A DNA stretch of 64,000 nucleotides, taken from contig NZ_JABBND010000001.1 in the NCBI RefSeq assembly GCF_012933465.1, forward strand, positions 124,001 through 188,000, written 5' to 3'. A program made the translations under genes and the position numbers. This document shows, piece after piece, positions 31,000-38,249 of the stretch (positions within the stretch are counted from its first letter, which is position 1; each line of letters begins with the position of its first letter). The notes beneath the pieces are model-generated. The model was not told the origin of the DNA. It was given only the letters and a program-made list of their open reading frames with translations, and ran no database searches. Source of the stretch: Actinomycetospora sp. TBRC 11914 (GTDB lineage: Bacteria; Actinomycetota; Actinomycetes; Mycobacteriales; Pseudonocardiaceae).

Positions 31000-31458
31000 C
31001 TACCCGGATGCGCTCTCCTGGGTGGTGGCCTTGTCCTTGCCGCCCTCGATGGTGTGCGGTGTGCCGGCGTGCTCGATGCTGATCTGGCGCGGCTTGGCCC
31101 GCTCGGCGATCGGGATCGTCAAGCTCAGCACGCCGTCGACGTAGGCGGCGTGGAGGTTCTCGCGGTCGAGCTCCGGGCCCAGCGACAGCCGACGGCTGAA
31201 CCGCCCCCGAGGCCGCTCGGCCACCAACCAGTCCCCGACGTCGGCCGGGGCGGTGCGCTCCGCCGAGACGGTCAGGGTGTTTCCGTCGACCGACACGTCG
31301 ATCGAGCCGGGGTCGACCCCGGGGACGTCGAAGCTCGCCACGAAGTGGTCCTCGGCCCGGTAGAGATCCATCGGCATCCCGGTGCCGGCCTGGCCCCGCC
31401 AGCCGGTCATCCGGTCCAGCGATCGGAACGCGTCGAACGGGTCGTAGTTCAGCAGCAC
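31000..31458 (-). CDS. Hsp20 / small heat-shock protein
   Basis: A 152-residue alpha-crystallin protein. It begins LLNYDPFDAFRSLDR, has the crystallin core at about 45-135 (SFDVPGVDPGSIDVSVDGN, FSRRLSLG, AAYVDGVLSLTIP) and a charged tail. It should hold unfolding proteins in oligomers. GTG 31458 has GTGAGGAG upstream; frames extending further are not protein-like. A second Hsp20 with 30-40% apparent identity lies at 57965. Confidence 0.9.
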   Translation of the reverse strand: MLLNYDPFDAFRSLDRMTGWRGQAGTGMPMDLYRAEDHFVASFDVPGVDPGSIDVSVDGNTLTVSAERTAPADVGDWLVAERPRGRFSRRLSLGPELDRENLHAAYVDGVLSLTIPIAERAKPRQISIEHAGTPHTIEGGKDKATTQESASG

Positions 31459-31512
31459 GATCTCCTCACTCCCCTCATCACCGCACTGCCACCGCACGAA
31501 CTGACACAGATA

Positions 31513-31541
31513 GTTGTAGGTGCGCGTAGAGGTTTTGTCAA
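31513..31541 (-). promoter_or_regulatory. Hsp20 promoter
   Basis: On the minus strand TTGACA (31541-31536), a 17-bp spacer and TACAAC (31518-31513). The -10 region carries TACAACTAT, the inverted form of the element at 30342-30350. Confidence 0.55.
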
Positions 31542-31642
31542 GCACGAACGTCAGCCATCCGGCATCGGTCTCGCGCCCGCGCCGAGCTCGAGGAGCGCAG
31601 CACCGGCGCTGAGCGCGTACCGCGGGGCGATCGTGGTCTCGG

Positions 31643-33019
31643 TCATCGTTCCGGTCCCGGTTCGCGGTCGCGGCCGGGCCGCGCGAGCGGGCGCGGGGCA
31701 CGTCCACCGAACGCGGCCTGCACGACGACGCGGATCGTCGAGCGCAGACCCAGCTCGCGCGGGAGGACGTGGCTCGTCCTCCCCAGGGGGCGGCGCACCC
31801 GGAGCGCCCCGGGACGCACCCGGAAGTCCAACGGTGCCCGCATCTGCAGCGCTTCGCCGTCGAGGCCGACGTCGATCTCGTCGTCCGAGTCCACCCGGAA
31901 CGTCGTCGCCTCCCAGGAGAGGAAGCCCCGGAACCGTTCGGGCCGGTTCACCGCGAGCGCCGCCAGGAAAGCCGCGGCGTCGCGGTCACCGCGGAGCACG
32001 AGGGCGACCACCCCGAGTCGGCCGGTGTCGAGGCGGGGCCGCGTGGTGCGGGTGCCGGCCGCCCGGCCGTACGGGTTGTTGGAGACCTGCACGACGTGCG
32101 CCCCGTCGTGGGTCTCGCCGTCGGGCCCGGTGAAGCGCAGGTCGAACGGTGCACTCCCGGGCCCCAGCGCGGCAGGGAGCGCGCCGAGGGCGGTGTCGAC
32201 CTTGGCCGCGCGGTACTCGGGTGAGCGGACGACCGCGGCGTACAGCCCGAGCGAGACGTTGTTGACGAACACCCGTCCGTTCACCTCCCCGAGGTCGATG
32301 GACTGCTCCACCGCCTCGCCGAACGCGTCGAGGGCCTCGACCACGTTCTCCCGATCGAGGCCGAGATCGAGCGCCAGGTGGTTCCGCGTCCCGGCGGGGA
32401 CGACCACCATCGCGACCCCTCGCCGGGCCGCCACGCTTGCGACGAGCGCCTGCGACCCGTCACCACCGGCCATGCCGATCACGTCCGCACCGTCGTCGAC
32501 GGCACGTTCCGCGAGGTCGAGCAGATCGTCACCCGGCTGCAGGACGACGCCCGCGATCCCCCGGGCCCGGCACTGTCCGGCGAGGTCGAACCGCTCGGCC
32601 TTCCCCCCGCCGCTCTTCACATTCATGATCAGCACGCCGCGCCGCGCCGGCGGCACCGTCCGCGCCGGCGCCGTGTCGTCGGTGAGCAGGTCGGGGTGGT
32701 GCGACACGACGCTCCTGGTGAGCGCCACCGCGACGAGGACCAGTGCTACGCGGACCAGGATCGAGACGAGCCCGGAGCCGTGCAGGGACACGACGACGAA
32801 GGCGGCGACCGCGACGACGACCACGAGGCCCGCGAGGAATCGGCGTGGTCCCGTTCGGGTGAGCGCGAACCACATCGCGAGCACGGCGGCCATCACCAGG
32901 AGCACCGCGACGGGCACCCGCCACAGATCACCGATCAGGTCGAACGCCGTCGTCCCGAGGGCGACGGCGAGCAGCAGGAGCGCCCCGATCGCCGCGAGAC
33001 GTCGGGCTCGGTCGGTCAC
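31643..33019 (-). CDS. Diacylglycerol-kinase-family protein with N-terminal membrane domain
   Basis: A 458-residue protein. About the first 115 residues hold four hydrophobic segments; from about 125 it is a DAGK catalytic domain with NVKSGGGKAE, the ATP-site MAGGDGSQ and VPAGTRNHLALDLGL. It should phosphorylate a lipid (diacylglycerol or related) or another alcohol at the membrane. Start GTG 33019. It is the last gene of a unit that begins at 33584 behind a TCACC-N7-GGTGA site. Confidence 0.85.
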   Translation of the reverse strand: MTDRARRLAAIGALLLLAVALGTTAFDLIGDLWRVPVAVLLVMAAVLAMWFALTRTGPRRFLAGLVVVVAVAAFVVVSLHGSGLVSILVRVALVLVAVALTRSVVSHHPDLLTDDTAPARTVPPARRGVLIMNVKSGGGKAERFDLAGQCRARGIAGVVLQPGDDLLDLAERAVDDGADVIGMAGGDGSQALVASVAARRGVAMVVVPAGTRNHLALDLGLDRENVVEALDAFGEAVEQSIDLGEVNGRVFVNNVSLGLYAAVVRSPEYRAAKVDTALGALPAALGPGSAPFDLRFTGPDGETHDGAHVVQVSNNPYGRAAGTRTTRPRLDTGRLGVVALVLRGDRDAAAFLAALAVNRPERFRGFLSWEATTFRVDSDDEIDVGLDGEALQMRAPLDFRVRPGALRVRRPLGRTSHVLPRELGLRSTIRVVVQAAFGGRAPRPLARPGRDREPGPER

Positions 33020-33074
33020 CTCGCGACCTTGCGCAGCCGCGTTCCGGGGCGTCCGCGGGTCGACATCGCACCGA

Positions 33075-33323
33075 CTACGGAGTCGCGGTCGTCCCGGATG
33101 CCGGCGACCACTTCAGCTCCAGCTCGAGCTCGACCTCGTCGCCGTCGACCTCGACCTCCGTCTCGCACCGGAATTCCTCGGGCAGGTGCAGTGTCACGGT
33201 CGGCCCAGCGAGCGGAACCTCCACCGTGCCGCCCTCGTCGATGGCCTTCGCCAGGTCCGCGAGCCACCGAGCGGTCTCCTGGCGCCCCAGGGTCACCTTC
33301 TGCTCGATCTTGACCTCCGCCAT
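33075..33323 (-). CDS. Amphi-Trp domain-containing protein
   Basis: An 82-residue protein: MAEVKIEQKVTLGRQETARWL, IDEGGTVEVP, and a C-terminal VEVDGDEVELELELKW typical of the short amphi-Trp family, whose function is not known. ATG 33323 has GGAGGGAG 6 nt upstream. The frame is open further up and joins, without a stop, the SpoIIAA-like fragment at 33324-33584, so a 169-residue read-through product is formally possible. Confidence 0.75.
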   Translation of the reverse strand: MAEVKIEQKVTLGRQETARWLADLAKAIDEGGTVEVPLAGPTVTLHLPEEFRCETEVEVDGDEVELELELKWSPASGTTATP

Positions 33324-33584
33324 CGCCGAACTCCCTCCTCGCGCCGGAGGCCCGACTCTCCGAACCGCTTCCGCCCGGTCGGGGTCGGAGCCACGCGAAA
33401 TCCTTCCGGCGCTGCTCACCGTGCGCGTCACCCGAGCCGCATGAGAGGCCGGGAGGAACTGCGCCTCACGAATCGTGCCCGTCCGCACCGCCCACCCACC
33501 CACCTCGAAGTCGTCGTCGTCGAACGTGCCGACCGCTTCGAAGCCGACCGTGCCCGCCGGCATGTCCGACATCTGCTTGAGCAT
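33324..33584 (-). pseudogene. Truncated SpoIIAA-like (STAS-related) fragment
   Basis: ATG 33584 opens LKQMSDMPAGTVGFEAVGTF, the usual start of SpoIIAA-like proteins of about 120 residues. After about 27 residues the similarity breaks off into an Arg/Ser-rich stretch that continues in frame into the amphi-Trp gene. A deletion that removed the body of the STAS-like domain would explain it. A TCACC-N7-GGTGA site lies 60 bp upstream, so the remnant still marks the start of a regulated unit. Confidence 0.5.
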
Positions 33585-33644
33585 TCCTCACCCTTCCCGG
33601 CGGTCGTCGAACGGCGATCCTCTGCCGAGGACCGACCCGGGGCC

Positions 33645-33661
33645 TCACCTGTGACGGGTGA
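33645..33661. promoter_or_regulatory. Palindrome TCACC-N7-GGTGA, copy 1
   Basis: TCACCTGTGACGGGTGA has perfect 5-bp arms. It lies 60 bp upstream of the SpoIIAA-like/amphi-Trp/lipid-kinase unit. See the finding on this repeated site. Confidence 0.65.
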
Positions 33662-33683
33662 CAACCGGCCGTTGCTCGGCTCG

Positions 33684-34535
33684 TCAGCCGCTCGCCCGGC
33701 GGGTCCGGGACCCCGTGTTCCGTGCCCGCGCCAGGGAAGGGGACCCGTCCCGGCCGGCCAGCTCGGCGCCGAGCACGGCCGAGAAGACCAGGAGGAGCCC
33801 CAGCACGACGAGCCAGGAGACCAGCGCCACGGCGACGCCGATCAGTCCGTACCGTGTCGCCTCCCGCGAGATGGCAGCCGGGAGATATGTCCCGGACAGC
33901 ACGAGGACCACGGCCTGACCGCTGCCGGTGAGAGCCGCCGCGGGCAGGAGTGGGCGCCACCCCACCCGCCCACCGAGCAGGAGCCGCTGGACCGGCCACC
34001 ACAGCAGGGTCGCGGCGACGGCGTGGACGACGAGCTTGATCAGGACGTAGCCCTTCACCAGGGCGAGCACGAGCACGAGCAGCGCGAGGCCGCCGAGCCC
34101 TCCGACCAGCGCGGTGGCGGCCAGGAGTCCACCACCGAGGCCACGCAGGCCGGTGGACGGGAGCCCCCACGCCGACAGGTAGGTGCGTTGCAGCGCCCGG
34201 GTGAACCCCAGCACCGACACGACCAGCAGAACGCTCCCGAGCACCGTGAGCGTGTCCACCCCGGGTGGTCGATGGACCAGCGCCGCCGTCGCCGAGGTCG
34301 CCTCCCCGGACAGGCCGAGCCCCTCGACGAGCGCGGCCAGCCCGGGCTGACGGAGACCCTCGGGCAGGACCGCGGCGACGATCGCGAGCGTCGGGATCAA
34401 CCCGACGAACGCCTGCGCGGACAGTGCGAGAGCCCGGTCGTACCCGTTGATCGCGATCATCCGGCGCATGACCCGCACGACCAGGGTGTCCTCGTACCGT
34501 TCGAGTGCCCTGCTCAACCGTGCGTCCCGGGCCAC
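33684..34535 (-). CDS. YihY/BrkB-family membrane protein
   Basis: A 283-residue integral membrane protein with about six hydrophobic segments. The N-terminal RMIAINGYDRALALSAQAFVGLIPTL and later WWPVQRLLLGG, LSGTYLPAAIS and YGLIGVAVALVSW are typical of the BrkB (formerly ribonuclease BN) family, probably transporters. GTG 34535 gives the usual length; upstream in-frame sequence belongs to non-coding DNA. It stands as a single unit after the AI-2E-type gene. Confidence 0.83.
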   Translation of the reverse strand: MARDARLSRALERYEDTLVVRVMRRMIAINGYDRALALSAQAFVGLIPTLAIVAAVLPEGLRQPGLAALVEGLGLSGEATSATAALVHRPPGVDTLTVLGSVLLVVSVLGFTRALQRTYLSAWGLPSTGLRGLGGGLLAATALVGGLGGLALLVLVLALVKGYVLIKLVVHAVAATLLWWPVQRLLLGGRVGWRPLLPAAALTGSGQAVVLVLSGTYLPAAISREATRYGLIGVAVALVSWLVVLGLLLVFSAVLGAELAGRDGSPSLARARNTGSRTRRASG

Positions 34536-34672
34536 CTGACCACCTCGTCGATCGCCGCCGGATGTGGGTGCTGCTGACCAGGCCGACGAGGGAGCACGCC
34601 GGACGCGCCCCGGGACGGACCCGCATCCCCGTCGACCTCGCCGACGGGGTGAGGTCCCGGCCGGCCCGGGGT

Positions 34673-35905
34673 TCACGGAGACGTCGGCAGTGTTCCTCCC
34701 GGCCGGGGGCCGTCGCCGTTCGTGCGCACCCGCGCCGCCTTCTTCTCGGCCTTCGCGGCGGCCTTGCGCTCGGCCTTGGCCACGGCCTCCGCCGACGGCG
34801 GTTCGGCGCCGATGAGGGCCTCGACCCACTGGGCGCGGGGGTCGGCATCGATCAGCACGGCCTTCGCGAGCAGCGTCATCGGGACCGCGAGCAGCGCGCC
34901 GAGGGGACCGAGGACCCAGGCCCAGAACAGCAGCGCCACGAACGTCACGGTGGCCGAGAGCCCCACCGAGTCGCCGACGAACCGCGGCTGGATCAGCGAC
35001 TGGATGACCGCGTTCAGGATGCAGTAGACGATGACGACGGTCAGGGCGAGCTTCCAGCCGCCGGTCAGCAGCGCGAGCAGCGCCGGGGGCACCAGACCGA
35101 TGAGGAAGCCGACGTTGGGGATGTAGTTGGTGATGAACGCCAGCACCCCCCACAGCAGCGCCAGCGAGATGCCCATGATCGCCAGCGCGATGGTGTCGAG
35201 CACCGCGACGATGCCGCCGAAGACGGTGGTGACGAGCAGGTAGTTGCGGGTGCCGCGGGCGAACCCGTCGAGTGCCTCGGTCATGTGCGGACGTTGCGCG
35301 CCGATCATCTGCATCCGGCGGGAGACCCCGCCGGACTCCGCGGCCAGGAACAGCAGCAGCGCCAGGATGAAGACCAGGGTGCTCACCACGGAGCCCAGCC
35401 CGGACAGCACCGCGCCGATGGACGAGATCAGCTTCTGGGGGTTGGCCTGGTTCGCGACGTCGCCGGACTGGGCGGGATCGATGCCGAGTTTCGTGAGCTG
35501 CTGGGTGGCCGAGGCGAGCAGTTGCTGGGAGCGCCCCGAGTTCTGCGAGAGCAGCGCGGCGAGCTGGCTGACCGAGGCGACCAGGAACGCGCTGAGCAGC
35601 AGGATCGCCCCGAAGATGACCACGAGCAGGGACAGCACCGCCGCCCACGCCGGCCACCCGTGACGCTGCAGCGCCGTCTTGATCGGGTAGACCGCGATCA
35701 CGATCATCAGCGCCAGCAGCAGCGGCCCGGCCAGCCAGGACACCCAGTACAGCCCGGCGGCGGCGACCACGACCGCCGCGGCTCCGAGGAGCAGCACGAC
35801 CCCCCGGGGGAGACCCGGCGGAGCGTCGGCCGTGAGCGGCCCGCGCGCCGCGTCCGTGGACACGACCCCGACCCGTGCGGCCCCGTCCTCGCGTGACTCG
35901 TCCAT
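34673..35905 (-). CDS. AI-2E family transporter
   Basis: A 410-residue permease with about eight hydrophobic segments: two pairs near the N terminus, a soluble stretch near 120-190 and the family motif YIPNVGFLIGLVPPALLAL in the second half. The last 50 residues are a Lys/Ala-rich coil. Members move small solutes or sodium; despite the name, AI-2 export is shown for few. ATG 35905 has GGAAGG upstream. A TCACC-N7-GGTGA site begins 91 bp upstream. Confidence 0.86.
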   Translation of the reverse strand: MDESREDGAARVGVVSTDAARGPLTADAPPGLPRGVVLLLGAAAVVVAAAGLYWVSWLAGPLLLALMIVIAVYPIKTALQRHGWPAWAAVLSLLVVIFGAILLLSAFLVASVSQLAALLSQNSGRSQQLLASATQQLTKLGIDPAQSGDVANQANPQKLISSIGAVLSGLGSVVSTLVFILALLLFLAAESGGVSRRMQMIGAQRPHMTEALDGFARGTRNYLLVTTVFGGIVAVLDTIALAIMGISLALLWGVLAFITNYIPNVGFLIGLVPPALLALLTGGWKLALTVVIVYCILNAVIQSLIQPRFVGDSVGLSATVTFVALLFWAWVLGPLGALLAVPMTLLAKAVLIDADPRAQWVEALIGAEPPSAEAVAKAERKAAAKAEKKAARVRTNGDGPRPGGTLPTSP

Positions 35906-35996
35906 GAATCGTCCTTCCCGCCGGAGTTGGACGGTCCGGGCCCGACACCGGCGGACTCGTCCTGCCGAAGGGTCGGGCTCCGCGCGGGGACGGACC

Positions 35997-36013
35997 TCAC
36001 CCCGCGTAGGTGA
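35997..36013. promoter_or_regulatory. Palindrome TCACC-N7-GGTGA, copy 2
   Basis: TCACCCCGCGTAGGTGA, perfect arms, 91 bp upstream of the AI-2E-type gene. The 321-bp region 35906-36226 holds this copy and copy 3 and no gene. Confidence 0.65.
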
Positions 36014-36135
36014 CTTGCCTGGTTCGAGGAGACGGGGCGGCGCTCGGGACCCCGACGGCGAGGCCACCGGGACGGCCGCCCACGGCGGAGCTCCGCCGCG
36101 ATCCGGGACCCCTGCGCGGCACGCTGCACCGGACC

Positions 36136-36152
36136 TCACCTGCCGCGGGCGA
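36136..36152. promoter_or_regulatory. Palindrome TCACC-N7-GGTGA, copy 3 (imperfect)
   Basis: TCACCTGCCGCGGGCGA keeps 9 of 10 arm bases and lies 74 bp upstream of the DUF7144 gene. The flanks extend the dyad (ACCTCACC / GGCGAGG). Confidence 0.55.
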
Positions 36153-36226
36153 GGCCCCCGGGCCGGGCACGACCCGATCGTGGACACGCCACGCCCGGCA
36201 GAGTCAGCACCCGCGAGGAGACCACC

Positions 36227-36691
36227 ATGACCGAGCAAGAGCTCCGCTCCGCGTCCGCGGGAGCCACCCCGCACCGCGCCCAGGGCGCCGGCCCGGCCCG
36301 GCCCTCCGGTGCCGCGACCGGCTGGGTCCGCTTCGGCGGCATCCTCATGGCCGTGGTCGGCGGGTTCGGCGTCATCGAGGGCCTCTACGCGCTCTTCCTG
36401 CCGACGACGTTCGTCAACTCGAACGGGGCCGTGCTCGCCCTGACCTACACCGGCTGGGGCTGGCTGCACATCGTCCTGGGCGCGCTCGTCCTCGTCGTCG
36501 GCCTGTCCCTCCTGCGCAGCGACGTGCCCGGATGGGCCCGGGGCACCGCGATCGTGCTCGTCGCTCTCAACGCGATCGTGCAGCTCAGCTGGCTGCCCGC
36601 GTACCCGGTGTGGTCGATCGTGATGATCGTGCTGGACGTTCTGGTCATCGGCGCGCTCGTCGCCATCGGGGACCGAGCGGCCTGGTCGTGA
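36227..36691 (+). CDS. DUF7144-type membrane protein
   Basis: A 154-residue protein with a 30-residue charged N terminus and four hydrophobic segments. GWVRFGGILMAVVGGFGVIEGLYAL and GWGWLHIVLGALVLVVGLSLL are typical of a small actinobacterial membrane family often found in stress clusters. GAGGAG lies upstream of the ATG. It diverges from the AI-2E-type gene. Confidence 0.8.
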   Translation: MTEQELRSASAGATPHRAQGAGPARPSGAATGWVRFGGILMAVVGGFGVIEGLYALFLPTTFVNSNGAVLALTYTGWGWLHIVLGALVLVVGLSLLRSDVPGWARGTAIVLVALNAIVQLSWLPAYPVWSIVMIVLDVLVIGALVAIGDRAAWS

Positions 36692-36807
36692 CCCCGCGGT
36701 CCCACCCGTTCACCGTCCGCCGCCTCGAGCGCCTGGTCGACCTCGGCCTGCTGCGACCCGGCGGGCCGGTCAGTGCGGTGGACGCCCCGCAGCGGGCGAC
36801 CGGCTGA
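36688..36807 (+). CDS. Possible 39-residue protein
   Basis: GTG 36688 overlaps the DUF7144 stop (GTGA). The product reads TPRSHPFTVRRLERLVDLGLL then a short tail. It could be a translationally coupled small protein or chance frame; no family recognised. Confidence 0.3.
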   Translation: MTPRSHPFTVRRLERLVDLGLLRPGGPVSAVDAPQRATG

Positions 36808-36849
36808 TCCGGCGGTACTTCCTCGCGGGGCATCGAGCACGGTCGCGCT

Positions 36850-37377
36850 TCAGTGCAGTTCGGCCTTCAGCACGATGATCACGACGCCGAGCAGGATCGA
36901 CACGACGACCATCGCGATCTTGAACGGGACCGTCCGATGGGACCCATGACCCTCGAGGATGCTGCACAGGGCCAGGGTGACGACCCCGAGCCAGAGGGCC
37001 GCATCGATGCTCGGTCCCACCGCGAGCCCGAGTGACGAGAGCACCAGGAGCAACAGGCCGGCGAGGACGCCCGGGACGGCCGCCGTGGCGGAGGCCCCGA
37101 TCTCGACCGTGATCTCGGTCCTCGACAACCGCTCGGAGGAGGCCAGGGCCGCCGACAGGAGCCCGGCGTACACCTCGCCGAGGAAGATCACGATGCCGGT
37201 CCCGGCGACCGTGACGACGGCCTTGCCGAGGGCGGTCTCGTGATCGCCGAGGTAGGCGAGCACCGACATCGCGAAGATCGTCCCGGTGAGCGCCGCCCGG
37301 AGAGCGGCTCGCGCCCCGTGGCCGAGGTCCCCCGGTCCGGACGTGTCGGCGCGCTGTCCCCCGTCCCTGGTCGCCAT
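36850..37377 (-). CDS. Integral membrane protein of unknown function
   Basis: A 175-residue protein with a charged N terminus and four or five hydrophobic segments (TGTIFAMSVLAYLGDHETALG, TVAGTGIVIFLGEVYAGLL, AVPGVLAGLLLLVLSSLGLAVG, FKIAMVVVSILLGVVIIVL). I do not recognise the family. It follows the LapA-like gene by 15 bp and is probably in one operon with it. Confidence 0.75.
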   Translation of the reverse strand: MATRDGGQRADTSGPGDLGHGARAALRAALTGTIFAMSVLAYLGDHETALGKAVVTVAGTGIVIFLGEVYAGLLSAALASSERLSRTEITVEIGASATAAVPGVLAGLLLLVLSSLGLAVGPSIDAALWLGVVTLALCSILEGHGSHRTVPFKIAMVVVSILLGVVIIVLKAELH

Positions 37378-37392
37378 ACCGCCGCTCCGCGG

Positions 37393-37647
37393 TCACTTCT
37401 GCCGGCGGCCGAGGACCACCCCGACGACGAGCCCGATGATCAGCGTGATCGCCAGCGCCGCCCACAGCGGCATGAGCACGATCGGGATCAGCAGGCGGAT
37501 CTCCGTCAGATCGCGGTTCTCGACCACGAACACCACCGCGAGCACCAGGAGCACCACGGCGACGATCGCCCGCGGCGACCAGCGGTTCGTGCGTCCGGCG
37601 GACGAGGGCGCACCGGCGACGGGTCGTCTCGGGTCCTGCGCGGTCAT
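37393..37647 (-). CDS. LapA/DUF1049-domain membrane protein
   Basis: An 84-residue protein with two hydrophobic segments separated by the short ENRDLTEIRLL loop, the typical LapA (lipopolysaccharide assembly A) domain form; in actinobacteria the role is unknown. ATG 37647. The palindrome copy 4 lies 78 bp upstream. Confidence 0.8.
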   Translation of the reverse strand: MTAQDPRRPVAGAPSSAGRTNRWSPRAIVAVVLLVLAVVFVVENRDLTEIRLLIPIVLMPLWAALAITLIIGLVVGVVLGRRQK

Positions 37648-37725
37648 CGTGGTCCCTTCGGTCGCCGGTCGCCCGCCCGGCGGGGCGGCTCGCCACCAGC
37701 GTGGGCGGCCACGGCGACGGCGACC

Positions 37726-37742
37726 TCACCCGGCGGAGGTGA
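37726..37742. promoter_or_regulatory. Palindrome TCACC-N7-GGTGA, copy 4
   Basis: TCACCCGGCGGAGGTGA, perfect arms, 78 bp upstream of the LapA-like gene and just after the stop of the gene at 37779. Confidence 0.65.
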
Positions 37743-37778
37743 CATGCCCCCCGGCCACCACCGCGGGCGCCGACCCGG

Positions 37779-38051
37779 TCAGGGGGCGGGCTCCCCTCCC
37801 GGTCCCGTCGCGTCCCCCGCGTCCGGCCGGGCCATGGTCGGGACCTCCATGGGCAGCGAACGCATCTCGAGGACCTGCAGGCCGAACGCGTCCAGGCGGG
37901 CGAGGACACCCAACAACTGGGCCGAGTCGGCGACCTCCCCCAGCAGCACGGTCTCGACCGAGGCCTCGCTCACCTCGAAGCCCGTGAAGTCGGCGCGCAC
38001 CGGGGGCGACAACCGCCCCAGGATGCGCAGCTCGTAGCGGGTCGAGGTCAT
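37779..38051 (-). CDS. Small alpha/beta protein, paralogue of the 40966 gene
   Basis: A 90-residue protein: TSTRYELRILGRLSPPVRADF, then LLGEVADSAQLLGVLARLDAFGLQVLEMRSLP. The same order (LPPEV, VVGEIGDHAELARLLAHTQALGLTVVSLRALP) is found in the 65-residue protein at 40966, on the other side of the LuxR gene. The beta-alpha-beta layout recalls small ligand-binding or protein-interaction modules; no family is claimed. Copy 5 of the palindrome lies 94 bp upstream. Confidence 0.78.
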   Translation of the reverse strand: MTSTRYELRILGRLSPPVRADFTGFEVSEASVETVLLGEVADSAQLLGVLARLDAFGLQVLEMRSLPMEVPTMARPDAGDATGPGGEPAP

Positions 38052-38145
38052 CGCACGGTCCTCCTCCGCGTACCGGTTCGGCGTCCCCGGCGCACCGCGG
38101 ACGACCGGGGTCCACCACCGTGCGCCCGGGGACCCGGGAGCCGCG

Positions 38146-38162
38146 TCATCCGCCCGGGGTGA
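38146..38162. promoter_or_regulatory. Palindrome TCACC-N7-GGTGA, copy 5 (imperfect)
   Basis: TCATCCGCCCGGGGTGA has one arm change. It lies between the divergent genes at 38051 and 38250, 94 and 87 bp from their starts. A possible -10 for the LuxR gene is TATACC at 38211-38216. Confidence 0.55.
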
Positions 38163-38249
38163 GTAGCGAGGACGGGCCGATGGTCCCTACCCTCCGTCAC
38201 CGGCCGCTGTTATACCTCTCCTCCCGTCCAACAGAGGGCGGGGCGCGAG

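Noticed and set aside
34635-34655. A seventh TCACC-N7-GGTGA-like site before BrkB (ACCTCGCC-GACGG-GGTGAGGT)
   Set aside because: The dyad is good but the spacer is 5 bp instead of 7, so it was not counted in the set.
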